Notes: generated from the letters alone by a model not told the origin. Shown: positions 27,808 to 36,964, counted from the stretch's first letter. The stretch: 64,000 nt of DNA from Massilia brevitalea (GCF_030711405.1 NZ_JAULSI010000030.1:1-64000), one strand, 5' to 3'. Translations and numbers: made by a program.

Positions 27808-28404
27808 TCAGCGCTGGCGCGGCGGATACACGATCTGGCCGCGGCCGAGGTGCAGCTTCTGGGTCGGGTTGTCGGCCACCAGGCCGGTGCTCTTCACCGT
27901 CGAGGCGCCCAGCGTCATGTCGACCGGACGGTCGGTCTTGACGATCTCTTCGTCGGCCAGCACGGTCAGCGCATCGGTGCGCGCGCGCAGCCCTTCCGAG
28001 CCTGGCGTGGCCGGGCGCACGATATCGACGTTGTCCATCAGTTCGACCCGGTTTTCCTGGTGGTGGATCTGGGCGCGGTCGGCATGCATGGTCATGCGCG
28101 GGCGGCCCGGCGCCATGCTCTCGACCACCGGCTTGCTCACTTCCGAGACGTCGGTCACCGGATGGTGGGCCAGGCGCGCGCCCGACATCACATAGCGCGG
28201 CTGGCCGGTCGGCGTCATGCGCACGAAGCTGAAGTTCTCGACGATATAGTCGGGTTCGTTGCCGGCATTCGCGGCGCTCGCATCGTCGTCGGCCTGCATC
28301 GCCTGCAGCAGCCAGAAGCTGCCGAAGGCGAAGAACACGGCGGTGAGCATCAGGGCCAGCAGGCGCCAGCGGTGCGAGGTGCGGCGGTTCGTAAGGGTCG
28401 TCAT
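27808..28404 (-). CDS. lptC: LPS export ABC transporter periplasmic protein LptC
   Basis: The 198-residue protein has a single N-terminal membrane anchor (LLALMLTAVFFAFGSFWLL) and an LptC/YrbK domain (IVENFSFVRMTPTGQPRYVMSG and LHLGRGQIVY). The start MTTLTNRRTS places the anchor about 15 residues in, as expected. It lies between kdsC and lptA in the LPS operon. Confidence 0.93.
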   Translation of the reverse strand: MTTLTNRRTSHRWRLLALMLTAVFFAFGSFWLLQAMQADDDASAANAGNEPDYIVENFSFVRMTPTGQPRYVMSGARLAHHPVTDVSEVSKPVVESMAPGRPRMTMHADRAQIHHQENRVELMDNVDIVRPATPGSEGLRARTDALTVLADEEIVKTDRPVDMTLGASTVKSTGLVADNPTQKLHLGRGQIVYPPRQR

Positions 28405-28418
28405 GCGTTCAGGCGAAA

Positions 28419-28952
28419 TCAGGCGAAGTACGGCGCGAGCGCCTGTTCGTAGGTGCCCTGGGCGCGCATCACCAGGTCGCAGACTTCGCGCACGGCGCCG
28501 CGGCCGCCAGCGGCCCTGGTGACGTAATGCGCGCGGTACTGCACTTCCGGATGCCCGCTCGGCACGGTGACGGCAAAGCCGACCTTGCTCAGCAGCGGCA
28601 TGTCGATCACGTCGTCGCCGATGTAGCCGCATTCCTCGGCCGTCACGCCGGTCTGCGCCAGCAGTTCGGCAAAGGCCACGCGCTTGTCGTGGAAGCCCTG
28701 CCAGACGTGGTTGATGCCCAGGTCCTTCGCGCGGGCGTTGACGATCGGCGACTTGCGCGCGCTGATGATGGCGGTCTGCACGCCGGTCTTTTGCAGCAGC
28801 TGGATGCCCAGGCCGTCGAGGACGTGGAAGGTCTTGGTGACTTCGCCGTCCGGGCCGTAGGTCAGGCTGCCGTCGGTCAGGATGCCGTCGACGTCGAAGA
28901 TCATCACCTTGATGCGCGCGGCGCGCTGCGTGTGTTCGAGAGGAGTGAGCAT
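28419..28952 (-). CDS. kdsC: 3-deoxy-D-manno-octulosonate 8-phosphate phosphatase
   Basis: The 177-residue HAD-family phosphatase has the nucleophile motif DVDGILTDG and the metal-binding IGDDVIDMPLL. It removes phosphate from KDO-8-P in the lipid A/inner core pathway. The short tetrameric form fits KdsC. Its ATG overlaps the kdsD stop by one base, indicating coupling. Confidence 0.96.
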   Translation of the reverse strand: MLTPLEHTQRAARIKVMIFDVDGILTDGSLTYGPDGEVTKTFHVLDGLGIQLLQKTGVQTAIISARKSPIVNARAKDLGINHVWQGFHDKRVAFAELLAQTGVTAEECGYIGDDVIDMPLLSKVGFAVTVPSGHPEVQYRAHYVTRAAGGRGAVREVCDLVMRAQGTYEQALAPYFA

Positions 28953-29974
28953 CAGATTACCTTTGCGCGGGTCAGGTCGTGGATATGCAGGGCGCCGACC
29001 AGCTTGCCCTCGCCATCGACCACCAGCATCTGGTTGATGCGGAATTCTTCCATGATCGCCACCGCATCGACCGCCAGCTGTTCCGGCTGCACGGTGCGCG
29101 GGTTGGCATGCATGACGTCGCGGATGACGATGTGCGAGAAGTCCTGCACGCGCTCGATCAGGCGGCGCAAATCGCCGTCGGTGAACGAGCCGATCGGGCG
29201 GCTGTCGGCGTCGACGATCGCGGTCATGCCCATGCCCTTCTGGCTCACCTCCAGCAGGGCCTGGGCCAGCGGGGTATCGGGGCCGACGGCCGGCACCGCG
29301 TCGCCGCTGCGCATCACGTCGCGCACATGGGTCAGCAGGCGGCGGCCGAGGGCGCCGCCCGGATGCGAGCGCGCGAAGTCTTCTTCGCGGAAGCCGCGGG
29401 CGTCGAGCAGGGCCACGGCCAGGGCGTCGCCCATGGCCAGCGTCACCGTGGTGCTGGCAGTCGGCGCCAGGTTCATCGGGCAGGCTTCCTTCGCCACCGA
29501 GATGTCGAGGTGCACGTCGGACAAGAGCGCCAGGCGCGACTGGGGCTTGCCGGTCATGGCGATCAGGGGCGTGCCCATGCGCTTGACGACCGGCAGGATG
29601 TCCATCAGTTCCGACGATTCGCCGGAATTCGAAATCGCAATGAAGACGTCCTGCGCCGTCACCATGCCGAGGTCGCCGTGGGCGGCTTCGCCCGGATGCA
29701 CGAACATGGCAGGGGTGCCGGTCGAGGCCAGGGTGGCGGCAATCTTGCGCGCGATGTGGCCGGACTTGCCCATGCCCGACACCACCACGCGGCCGGTGCA
29801 GGCGTACAGCACGGCCACGGCGCGCACCATGGAATCGTCGGCGTCGAGGCGGTCGTGCAGGGCCTGGATGGCGTCGGCTTCGATGGCGAGGGTCTCGCGC
29901 GCCAGGGCCATTACCCGGCGCGACTGGTTCTCGTCAAAACTGTTCTGCATTGTTTTTTCATCGGTTACACTCAT
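28952..29974 (-). CDS. kdsD: D-arabinose 5-phosphate isomerase (KpsF/GutQ family)
   Basis: The SIS domain (VVSGMGKSGHIARKIAATLASTG, ISNSGESSE, HPGGALGRRLL) is followed by two CBS domains, the standard KdsD layout. The enzyme converts ribulose-5-P to arabinose-5-P, the precursor of KDO. The start MSVTDEKT gives 340 residues; an internal MQNSFDEN at 29950 would give 332, closer to E. coli KdsD. Neither start has a strong ribosome binding site. The promoter must lie within about 85 bases shared with the divergent antiporter gene. Confidence 0.93.
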   Translation of the reverse strand: MSVTDEKTMQNSFDENQSRRVMALARETLAIEADAIQALHDRLDADDSMVRAVAVLYACTGRVVVSGMGKSGHIARKIAATLASTGTPAMFVHPGEAAHGDLGMVTAQDVFIAISNSGESSELMDILPVVKRMGTPLIAMTGKPQSRLALLSDVHLDISVAKEACPMNLAPTASTTVTLAMGDALAVALLDARGFREEDFARSHPGGALGRRLLTHVRDVMRSGDAVPAVGPDTPLAQALLEVSQKGMGMTAIVDADSRPIGSFTDGDLRRLIERVQDFSHIVIRDVMHANPRTVQPEQLAVDAVAIMEEFRINQMLVVDGEGKLVGALHIHDLTRAKVI

Positions 29975-30059
29975 TCCGGAAGTATAAACGAATTGCGTAA
30001 GCAAAAAACTTGCCAGACGTATCGAACAACGTTCATCGCGCACAAAAATATATTTACGC

Positions 30060-32039
30060 ATGGCATCCGGACTTGAACTGACCCTCCTCCTGCTCGGCAG
30101 CGCGGTGCTGGGCGTGGTGGCCTTCCGCTCGCTGCACCTGCCGCCCATGCTGGGCTACCTCGCCGTCGGCGTGCTGATCGGCCCGCACGCGCTGGGCCTG
30201 GCCGCCGAAACCGCCTCCACCCACGCGCTGGCCGAATTCGGCGTCGTCTTCCTGATGTTCTCGATCGGGCTGGAATTCTCGCTGGCCCAGCTGCGTGCGA
30301 TGCGGCGCATCGTGTTCGGGCTGGGCATGGCCCAGGTGGTGCTGACGATCGCCGCCGCCATGCTCGGCGCCCTGCTGTTCTCGATGTGGATGCCGTCATT
30401 GGCCATCAGCTGGCAGGCCTCGTTTGCGCTGGGCGGCGCGCTGGCGATGTCGTCGACTGCCATCGTCGTCAAATTGCTCACCGAGCGCCTGGAACTGGAA
30501 AGCGAGCATGGACGGCGCATCATCGGCATCCTGCTGTTCCAGGACCTGGCCGTGGTGCCGCTGCTGATCCTGATTCCCTCGCTGGCGAAGAACCCGGAAG
30601 ACCTGGCCGCGACCCTGGCCTGGGCCGGCGTGAAGGCCGCCCTGGTGCTGGCGCTGCTGCTGTTCTTTGGCCAGAAGCTGATGCGCAGCTGGTTCACGAT
30701 TGTCGCCAAGCGCCGCTCGCAGGAGCTGTTCATGCTGAACCTCCTGCTGGTGACCCTGGGTGCGGCCTGGATCACCGAGCGTGCCGGGCTGTCGCTGGCC
30801 CTCGGCGCCTTTGTCGCCGGCATGCTGATCTCCGAGACCCAGTTCAAGCACCAGGTGGAAGAAGACATCAAGCCTTTCCGCGACGTGCTGCTCGGCCTGT
30901 TCTTCATCACCATCGGCATGCTGCTCAATTTACGGCTGGTGCTGGAGCACTGGTGGCTGGTGCTGGCTTTACTGGTGCTGCCGGTGCTGCTGAAATTCGC
31001 CTTGATCGCGCTGCTGGCCAAGGCCTTCGGTTCATCAACCGGCGTGTCGATGCGCACCGGTCTTGCGCTGGCGCAGGCCGGCGAATTCGGCTTCGTGTTG
31101 CTGAACCTCGCGTCCGGCTCGAAGCTGATCGACCCCTTCCTGATGCAGCTGGTGCTGGCCTCGATGGTGCTGTCGATGCTGGTGGCGCCGTTCGTGATTG
31201 CCCACTCGGACAAGATCGTGATGAAGATCGCGGCCAACGAATGGATGATGCAGTCGCTGCAATTGACGCAGCTGGCAAGCCGCACGATGGCGGCGCAGAA
31301 GCACGTGATCCTGGCCGGCTTCGGGCGCAGCGGGCAAAGCGTGGCCACCCTGCTCTCCGACGAAAAGCTGCCCTGGTATGCGCTCGACCTGGACCCGGAG
31401 CGGGTGCAGGAAGCGCAGGCGGCAGGGTCGAACGTGTCGTATGGCGATGCAGGAAGGCGCGAGGCCCTGATCGCGGCCGGCATCAACCGCGCCAGTGCGT
31501 TGGTCATCACCTTTGCCGACACGCGCGCGGCGCTGAAGGTGCTGCACCTGGTGCACGAGCTGGCGCCGTCGCTGCCGGTGATCGTGCGCAGCCACGACGA
31601 TAGCGACCTGGAGGTGCTGCGCATGGCGGGCGCCACCGAAGTGGTGCCGGAAGCGCTGGAGAGCAGTTTGATGCTGGCCTCGCACGCGCTGGTGGTGGTG
31701 GGCGTGCCGCTGCGGCGCGTGGTGCACCGCGTGCAGAGCGCGCGCGACGAACGCTATGCCTCGATGCGCGGCTACTTCCACGGCGCCAGCGACGTCACCG
31801 ACGACCCGGAACACATGTACGTGCGCCTGCATTCGGTGGTCCTGGGCGAGGGTGCCAAGGCGGCCGGGCGGCGCCTGGACGAACTCGGGCTGGACGAGCT
31901 GGGAGCCGAGGTGACCGGCATCCGCCGTGCGCGCATGCGCGTGGAGCCGGTGGCCGGGACGGTGCTGCAGGCGGAGGACGTGGTGGTGCTGCGCGGCTCG
32001 GCCGATGCGGTGACGCGGGCCGAGGGGCGCTTGCTGTAG
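30060..32039 (+). CDS. CPA2-family cation:proton antiporter with RCK domains (KefB-like)
   Basis: The 659-residue protein has an Na+/H+ exchanger domain of about 12 segments in the first 390 residues, with MFSIGLEFSL, ALAMSSTAIVV and FLALGAFVAGML-type signatures. It is followed by an NAD-binding RCK/TrkA-N domain (ILAGFGRSGQSVATLL) and a TrkA-C domain. This is the KefB/KefC/YbaL layout, usually potassium efflux coupled to protons. No KefF/G partner is adjacent, so glutathione gating is not supported. It is divergent from the LPS operon. Confidence 0.9.
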   Translation: MASGLELTLLLLGSAVLGVVAFRSLHLPPMLGYLAVGVLIGPHALGLAAETASTHALAEFGVVFLMFSIGLEFSLAQLRAMRRIVFGLGMAQVVLTIAAAMLGALLFSMWMPSLAISWQASFALGGALAMSSTAIVVKLLTERLELESEHGRRIIGILLFQDLAVVPLLILIPSLAKNPEDLAATLAWAGVKAALVLALLLFFGQKLMRSWFTIVAKRRSQELFMLNLLLVTLGAAWITERAGLSLALGAFVAGMLISETQFKHQVEEDIKPFRDVLLGLFFITIGMLLNLRLVLEHWWLVLALLVLPVLLKFALIALLAKAFGSSTGVSMRTGLALAQAGEFGFVLLNLASGSKLIDPFLMQLVLASMVLSMLVAPFVIAHSDKIVMKIAANEWMMQSLQLTQLASRTMAAQKHVILAGFGRSGQSVATLLSDEKLPWYALDLDPERVQEAQAAGSNVSYGDAGRREALIAAGINRASALVITFADTRAALKVLHLVHELAPSLPVIVRSHDDSDLEVLRMAGATEVVPEALESSLMLASHALVVVGVPLRRVVHRVQSARDERYASMRGYFHGASDVTDDPEHMYVRLHSVVLGEGAKAAGRRLDELGLDELGAEVTGIRRARMRVEPVAGTVLQAEDVVVLRGSADAVTRAEGRLL

Positions 32040-32042
32040 GGT

Positions 32043-32396
32043 TCAGGAACCCAGCGATTCCCAGGTAGGGAGGCCGTGTTTCTTCTTGCTCCAGGCGAAG
32101 ACGCTGGCCATCACCAGGCCGTAGATCAGGCCGCAGATCACCGTGGCCAATGCGGCGATGGCGGGATCGGTGCCTTCCTTGCGCCAGTTGAAGGTCCACA
32201 TGATCAGGGCCCAGATGGGGCCGAACCACAGCCCGCAGAAGAAGGTGGTGCGCCAGAAGGTTTCGAAATGCAGGGGGCGGACCTGCATGCCGAGTCGGCG
32301 GAACAGGCGGATGTGCGCCGGCTCGGAGCTGGCCTGGGGGATGCCTTTGCGGTTCAGGACTGCAATGGCGCGTTGGCGGCGTTCGTCGAAGGTCAT
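32043..32396 (-). CDS. DUF6404 family two-helix membrane protein
   Basis: The 117-residue protein begins MTFDERRQRAIAVLNRKGIP, typical of DUF6404, and has two hydrophobic segments (FWRTTFFCGLWFGPIWALIMW and ALATVICGLIYGLVMASVF). An upstream in-frame start is rejected because the extra residues (PRGHECPPY) are a translated palindromic repeat. That repeat abuts the ATG, leaving no visible ribosome binding site. Function unknown. It converges on the antiporter gene with a three-base gap. Confidence 0.8.
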   Translation of the reverse strand: MTFDERRQRAIAVLNRKGIPQASSEPAHIRLFRRLGMQVRPLHFETFWRTTFFCGLWFGPIWALIMWTFNWRKEGTDPAIAALATVICGLIYGLVMASVFAWSKKKHGLPTWESLGS

Positions 32397-32397
32397 G

Positions 32398-32424
32398 TAG
32401 GGTGGGCACTCGTGCCCACGCGGT
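32398..32424 (-). repeat. Short palindromic interspersed repeat, inverted copy
   Basis: TAGGGTGGGCAC-TC-GTGCCCACGCGGT is the reverse orientation of the 23227 copy, with a different two-base loop. It ends one base before the DUF6404 start codon. Confidence 0.8.
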
Positions 32425-32518
32425 CGTACCGTTGCGAGCCGCGAAGCCATTCAAATAGTGAGCCGGTGACGATACGGGTTCGTGCGCTGCGCGTCAATGA
32501 TCGATATGCAGGCGTGGT

Positions 32519-32549
32519 ACCGCGTGGGCACAAGTGCCCACCCTACGAA
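32519..32549 (+). repeat. Short palindromic interspersed repeat supplying a stop codon
   Basis: ACCGCGTGGGCAC-AA-GTGCCCACCCTACGAA repeats the 23227 copy almost exactly. Its CTA at 32543-32545 is the TAG stop of the minus-strand diguanylate cyclase gene, so the repeat forms the end of that reading frame. Confidence 0.8.
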
Positions 32550-33661
32550 GCCATTACCACGCGATTGCGGCCGGATTCTTTTGCCTGGTACAGCGCCACA
32601 TCCGCCTGCCCCACCAGCTGCTGGGCCACGCTTTCGATCGGGTGCTCGCGGTCGGCATCCTCCAGCGCGGCCACGCCGATCGATACCGACACGTCGAGCA
32701 GCACGCCATCGCCCAGGTCGACCGGGGTATCGGCCACGCTGGAGCGGATGCGCTCGGCCACGAGCGCGGCGGCCGACAGGCTGGCGTCGACCAGCAGCAC
32801 CACGAATTCCTCGCCGCCGTAGCGCGCCAGCGCGTCGGACAGGCGCAGCTCGGTATTGATGCGGGTCGCGACTTCGCGCAGGACTTCGTCGCCGGCCTGG
32901 TGCCCGATGCTGTCGTTCACCTGCTTGAAGCGGTCGACGTCGATGAACATGCAGGACACCGCATAGTCCTGGCGCCGCGCGCGGCCGATTTCTTCAAGCA
33001 GGCGCCGGTCGATGTAGCGGCGGTTGTAGACGCCGGTCAGCGGGTCGGTCAGGCCGATGTACTTCAGCATCTCGTTGCTGATCACGTTTTCCAGGCAGAT
33101 CGCGATGATCGAGGCCATGTGCTCGATGAAGTCGGTCGCCATGGTGGCCGTGAAGCGCTGCGGGTCGCGGCTGCCCAGGTTCAGGCTGCCGATCAGGCGC
33201 TTGTTGCGCAGCAGCGGCACCATGGCCACGCTGCCCAGCTTGCTGCCGGCGTGCGGGAACATGCTGCGGTGGTTCATCAGGTCGAAAGCGCCCAGGCGCG
33301 GGCGCGGTTTTGCGCCGTCGATTCCGTGGTAGCCGAGTTCCACCGCATGCTCGACGAACAGCAGATCGGGCAGCGGCTCGAAGTCCACGCCCAGCTTGTG
33401 CATGACGGTGTAGATGTCGGCGTCGGCGTCGAGCAGCGCCAGCGTGACCGCGTCGAGTTCGGAAATCACGGGCAGCAGGCGGAAGATGGTGCCCACCAGT
33501 TCCTGGAAAGTCGAGGCGCCGACGATCTCGAGGTCGAAGGCCTGGTGCCGGCACATGATGTCGTGGTTACGCTCGGCCTGTTCGACCAGGTAGGCCATGT
33601 GCGCGCGCAGGGCTTCGTTTTCGGCAATCAGGTCGCGCGGCGTCGCGTCCGGCTGGTGCAT
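32543..33661 (-). CDS. Diguanylate cyclase with DUF484/GAF-like N-terminus
   Basis: The 372-residue protein has an N-terminal coiled coil and DUF484/GAF-like sensor region (residues 1-195). A GGDEF domain follows, with the active-site variant YGGEEF and the LTDPLTGVYNRRY signature. The enzyme makes cyclic di-GMP from two GTP. I see no RxxD inhibitory site in the five residues before GGEEF, where the sequence reads SDALAR. It is cytoplasmic, as no membrane segment is present. The start MHQPDATPRD is used because upstream codons are unconserved. Confidence 0.9.
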   Translation of the reverse strand: MHQPDATPRDLIAENEALRAHMAYLVEQAERNHDIMCRHQAFDLEIVGASTFQELVGTIFRLLPVISELDAVTLALLDADADIYTVMHKLGVDFEPLPDLLFVEHAVELGYHGIDGAKPRPRLGAFDLMNHRSMFPHAGSKLGSVAMVPLLRNKRLIGSLNLGSRDPQRFTATMATDFIEHMASIIAICLENVISNEMLKYIGLTDPLTGVYNRRYIDRRLLEEIGRARRQDYAVSCMFIDVDRFKQVNDSIGHQAGDEVLREVATRINTELRLSDALARYGGEEFVVLLVDASLSAAALVAERIRSSVADTPVDLGDGVLLDVSVSIGVAALEDADREHPIESVAQQLVGQADVALYQAKESGRNRVVMAS

Positions 33662-33717
33662 GACATTCCTTTCAGCAATAGCCGTTACATTACGCGATAC
33701 GTGCCCGCTTGAAAACG

Positions 33718-33740
33718 AAAAACCGGCGATTCCCCGCCGG
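33718..33740 (-). terminator. Terminator after the MOSC gene
   Basis: On the minus strand CGCCGG pairs across a short GC/AT loop with CCGGCG and runs into TTTTTCGTTTT, 20 bases after the MOSC stop codon. Confidence 0.7.
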
Positions 33741-33759
33741 CGCCACCCCTTGCGCTGCC

Positions 33760-34605
33760 TTAAAACGACAAAGCGATGTCGAGTTCCTGGCCAACCCGCA
33801 GCAGGCCGCCCTCGCCGTCCGCCACGATGCAGTTCATGCCGACGCAGACGGCGCCGTCGAGAATGGCCTTGCTGCGCCAGGATTGCAGGATGTCGAGTGG
33901 ATCCGGGCCGGGGATGCCGGTGGCTTGGTCGATGGCCGGGATCGGGCAGCGCGCGCAGGGTTTGACGGGCTTGACCAGCACGTCGCCGATGCGCAGCGAT
34001 TCGGTGTAATCCTCCTCGAACGGGTCGGTGCCGTCGACGACCAGGTTCGGGCGGAAGCGGTTCATCGGCAAGGCAGCGCGCCCGGCGGCCAGCATGCGCG
34101 TGTTGATCTCTTCGAGGGCGGAACTGCCGATCAGCAGCAGCGGATAGGCATCGGCAAAGCGCGCGCTCGATGGCGCGCCGCCGGTCCATGTGGTGCTGGT
34201 CGGCCGGTCCAGGCCGGGCAGGAAGCGCACCAGGCGGCAGGCGCCGCCCAGCACTTCGTCGAACCAGCTTGCCGCTGCGTCGCCGCAGTCGGCGGCGTCA
34301 ATGAAATCGTCCCAGATCTGCACGCGCAGGCTGGCTGCATCCGCCTGCCGGGCCAGCGGCAGCTGCAGCGCCGGCATGCCGGGCGCCGTTACCATCAGCG
34401 AAGCACCATCGACACACGGGACGATGGTGGCCATGCGCGGATACTCGCGCTGCGTCAGGAACTGGCCAGCGGGCGTGACCAGCATCCACTCGCGGTCGTG
34501 CACGCCCTGCGCGGAAAGGCCGGAAACGCCGGCTGCCGCCTCCGTGACCGCCATGCCAGCGCAGGACTTGATCGGATACAGGATGAGCTGGGAAAGGATG
34601 GCCAT
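33760..34605 (-). CDS. MOSC domain protein (YcbX/mARC-like)
   Basis: The 281-residue protein has the MOSC N-terminal beta-barrel (LYPIKSCAGM and DREWMLV) followed by a MOSC domain with KPCARCPIPAID, whose Cys would bind the molybdenum cofactor. Relatives (YcbX, mARC) reduce N-hydroxylated compounds. No dedicated ferredoxin domain is fused here, unlike E. coli YcbX. The start at MAILSQL gives the family N-terminus. Confidence 0.88.
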   Translation of the reverse strand: MAILSQLILYPIKSCAGMAVTEAAAGVSGLSAQGVHDREWMLVTPAGQFLTQREYPRMATIVPCVDGASLMVTAPGMPALQLPLARQADAASLRVQIWDDFIDAADCGDAAASWFDEVLGGACRLVRFLPGLDRPTSTTWTGGAPSSARFADAYPLLLIGSSALEEINTRMLAAGRAALPMNRFRPNLVVDGTDPFEEDYTESLRIGDVLVKPVKPCARCPIPAIDQATGIPGPDPLDILQSWRSKAILDGAVCVGMNCIVADGEGGLLRVGQELDIALSF

Positions 34606-34667
34606 GTGCCGGGTCGGTGCGTCTGTCAATGAAAAGGCCGACAGTATCGCACCAAACCTGGCAGACG

Positions 34668-36653
34668 TCAGGCGGCAGGCTTCGCCATCCGCATCTGGCC
34701 GGAATCGGCCGTCAGGTAGCCGACCGCGGAACCGAACTTGTCCTTGTAGTTGGCGCGCAGCAGCGGGTCGAGCGTGGTTTTCACCACGTTGTGGATGCCG
34801 CCCCAGTCGCCCGCGTGCTGGAAGTTGCTCATGATGTAGGTCCAGCCGTTGATGTCGTCGACCGCGTGCAGGCCGGTCGATTCGCCGCCGGCCGGGATCG
34901 ACATGATGCGGGTGAGCTGGCGCGAATCCACGTTGTAGGCCCACAGGAAGTTGTTGACGTGCTGGCCGCTGTCTTCGCCGATGAACAGGGTGCGCATCTT
35001 TTCCGAGAATTTCAGGTTGTCCGGGTTGGCGATCCGGTTCGGGTTGCCGGTGTTGCCGAGGGCGTCGGCGGCGATGTCTTCGCCGGTCAGCAGGGCCTTG
35101 ATATCGACCGGCATCCACTCGCTGGCAATCGCCGCGCCGCCCAGGTCTTTCTGGCCGCCCGCCAGGTTCAGCGCCATCACGGCGCCGGCGTTCAGCGCGG
35201 CCGGGATCGACACGCCATTGCCCGGTACGTTCAGGCGGTTGCCGGCGACCATCGAGGTCTGGCAGTTCTGCAGCGCCGAGTAGGCAACCTTGTTTGCCGC
35301 GTTGACGGTCGTGCCTTCCATCTTGGTGAAGCCCATCGAGGCGCCGACGAACGAGGCATAGCGGTGGGTCTCGAGGAAGGCGGCGGCCTTTTCCATGCCC
35401 GGCTTCAGCTTGATCCACTCGATGGCGCCGTTCGCGGCCACCTGCTTGAAGCTCGGGTCCTGCGGGTCGCTGGTGCGCACGTCCATGATGTCGGTGGCCT
35501 TCAGCGTCATGGCCAGCTGGCGGATCTCGGCGCTGGTGGCCGAGCCGAGCTTGATCCAGGTGAGCGGCGCGGCAGTCGTGGCGGCCGTGTTCAGCGAGAA
35601 GCCGGCGCCGACCTTGGCCACGTACAGGGTGCCCGAGGACAGGTCTTTTTCCTTGTCGGCGACGAACACGAAGTAGCCGCTGTTGGTGGCGTCGTCGCCC
35701 ATCAGCACGGTGCGCTGGTCCGGCATCACCTGCACCAGCTCGTGCGAGATGCGGCCCATGCAGTAGTGCTTCTTGATCGAGGCGGTGCCGTCCGGGTTGA
35801 CGGTCACTTCCGGCATGTGGCCGTAGTGGTAAGGGTTGGCTCCCGTTTCGCTGCCGTACAGGTTCTTGCTGAAGGCCTTGAACTGGGCGTCCGAGGCGGC
35901 GGTAAAGGCGTTCGGCTCGTACTCCTCGCTCGACAGGTGGGTGCCCCACGGCGACAGGCTGGCGCCGCAGGTGATCCACAGGCCTTCGACGCCGGAGGTA
36001 TCGACGTTGTGGTATTTCACGAGCGTGAGCTTGCCGGTGGACTGGTCCTGGTCCAGGGTCAGCACGGCGATCGGCGACGGCAGGCGGCCGTACATGCTGG
36101 TGGCGCCGTCTTGCGCGTAGGTGGCGTATTCGAACTGCACCACGGCGAACACGGGCTTGCCCTTCACGCCCGGCACGCTGGCGTTCGGCACGGTCAGCAG
36201 CGAGGTGCCGTCCGGCGAATCCGAGAAGAACTGGCGCTCCTTGCCTGGCACCGTGGTGTCGATGATCGGCTGGTTGCGGATGTTGACGTAGCCGCCGGCG
36301 AGCACCGTGCCGCCGGCGCCGTTCGGGACCATGTCGCCAGTGATGAAGAAAGGCTTGTACGACAGCTTGAAGTCCATCTTGCTGGTGTCGCTGAAGTTGA
36401 CCGTCATGGTCGAACCGACCGAGGTGGTGGCCATGGCGGCGGCATCGGCCAGGGTCGGCGCGGCCATGCCGCTGAACGAGACGCTGGCGAAGGTAGCGAC
36501 CGACGAGGGCGGGTTGGCGCCGTACACGTCGTCGTTGTCGCCGCCGCAGCCGGCCAGCAGCGAGGTGGCGGCGAAACCGCTCAGTGGCAGCATTGGCGCG
36601 GCGCCGAGCAGGCGCAGCAGGCGGCGGCGGGACAGTTCAGGGGTCGAGGTCAT
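34668..36653 (-). CDS. PhoX-family alkaline phosphatase-like protein, Tat-exported
   Basis: The 661-residue protein has a twin-arginine signal (SRRRLLRLLG) followed by LLAGC (Cys36), so it may be a Tat-dependent lipoprotein. The body matches PhoX/DUF839 (WGTHLSSEEYEPN, MGRISHELVQVMPDQRTVLMGDDATNSGYFVFVADK). PhoX enzymes bind Ca and Fe and hydrolyse phosphomonoesters. The SSEEYEP and GDDA blocks fit the metal site. The substrate and phosphate regulation are not visible; no Pho box was recognised. Confidence 0.88.
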   Translation of the reverse strand: MTSTPELSRRRLLRLLGAAPMLPLSGFAATSLLAGCGGDNDDVYGANPPSSVATFASVSFSGMAAPTLADAAAMATTSVGSTMTVNFSDTSKMDFKLSYKPFFITGDMVPNGAGGTVLAGGYVNIRNQPIIDTTVPGKERQFFSDSPDGTSLLTVPNASVPGVKGKPVFAVVQFEYATYAQDGATSMYGRLPSPIAVLTLDQDQSTGKLTLVKYHNVDTSGVEGLWITCGASLSPWGTHLSSEEYEPNAFTAASDAQFKAFSKNLYGSETGANPYHYGHMPEVTVNPDGTASIKKHYCMGRISHELVQVMPDQRTVLMGDDATNSGYFVFVADKEKDLSSGTLYVAKVGAGFSLNTAATTAAPLTWIKLGSATSAEIRQLAMTLKATDIMDVRTSDPQDPSFKQVAANGAIEWIKLKPGMEKAAAFLETHRYASFVGASMGFTKMEGTTVNAANKVAYSALQNCQTSMVAGNRLNVPGNGVSIPAALNAGAVMALNLAGGQKDLGGAAIASEWMPVDIKALLTGEDIAADALGNTGNPNRIANPDNLKFSEKMRTLFIGEDSGQHVNNFLWAYNVDSRQLTRIMSIPAGGESTGLHAVDDINGWTYIMSNFQHAGDWGGIHNVVKTTLDPLLRANYKDKFGSAVGYLTADSGQMRMAKPAA

Positions 36654-36862
36654 GCGTCATCTCCAGTGGTGGTGGGCACGGCGAGTGCCGTGCTGATGGA
36701 GGCGCAGAATAGAGGAGCTGTGTTTCGTGTTGATGACAGGCCGATATGATTTGCAGTCGAAGAGAGGCAGGCCTGCTCAGCTCTGCCGGCAAGGCATGCG
36801 TGCGTGCTCCTTCGGTATCGATGTCGACCGGGAAAAAGTACGTACCGGACGATATGCTACTA

Positions 36863-36926
36863 TCCACGCCAACACGGCCCCTCTCGGTAACTCTGCTCTC
36901 GCAGGGAAACTGCTGAGGGGTTTTTT
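36863..36926 (+). ncRNA. Candidate small RNA ending in a terminator
   Basis: TATGCT at 36854-36859 could be a -10 with a weak -35 (GTCGAC) 29 bases before it. A hairpin (CCCCTC at 36878-36883 with GAGGGG at 36915-36920) is followed by six Ts at 36921-36926. No plus-strand gene precedes it and the minus-strand PhoX gene starts elsewhere. It occupies the 311-base gap between 36653 and 36965, which otherwise holds nothing recognisable. Prediction only. Confidence 0.35.
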
Positions 36927-36964
36927 ATTGCCCCGACCTTGATGACTGATACAACCAATTTCAG

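Noticed and set aside
32397-32450. Longer start for the DUF6404 protein
   Set aside because: The extra residues are a translated palindromic repeat that also appears out of frame elsewhere in the window.
36727-36942. 71-codon plus-strand frame over the candidate small RNA
   Set aside because: It reads through the terminator hairpin and has no ribosome binding site or family resemblance.
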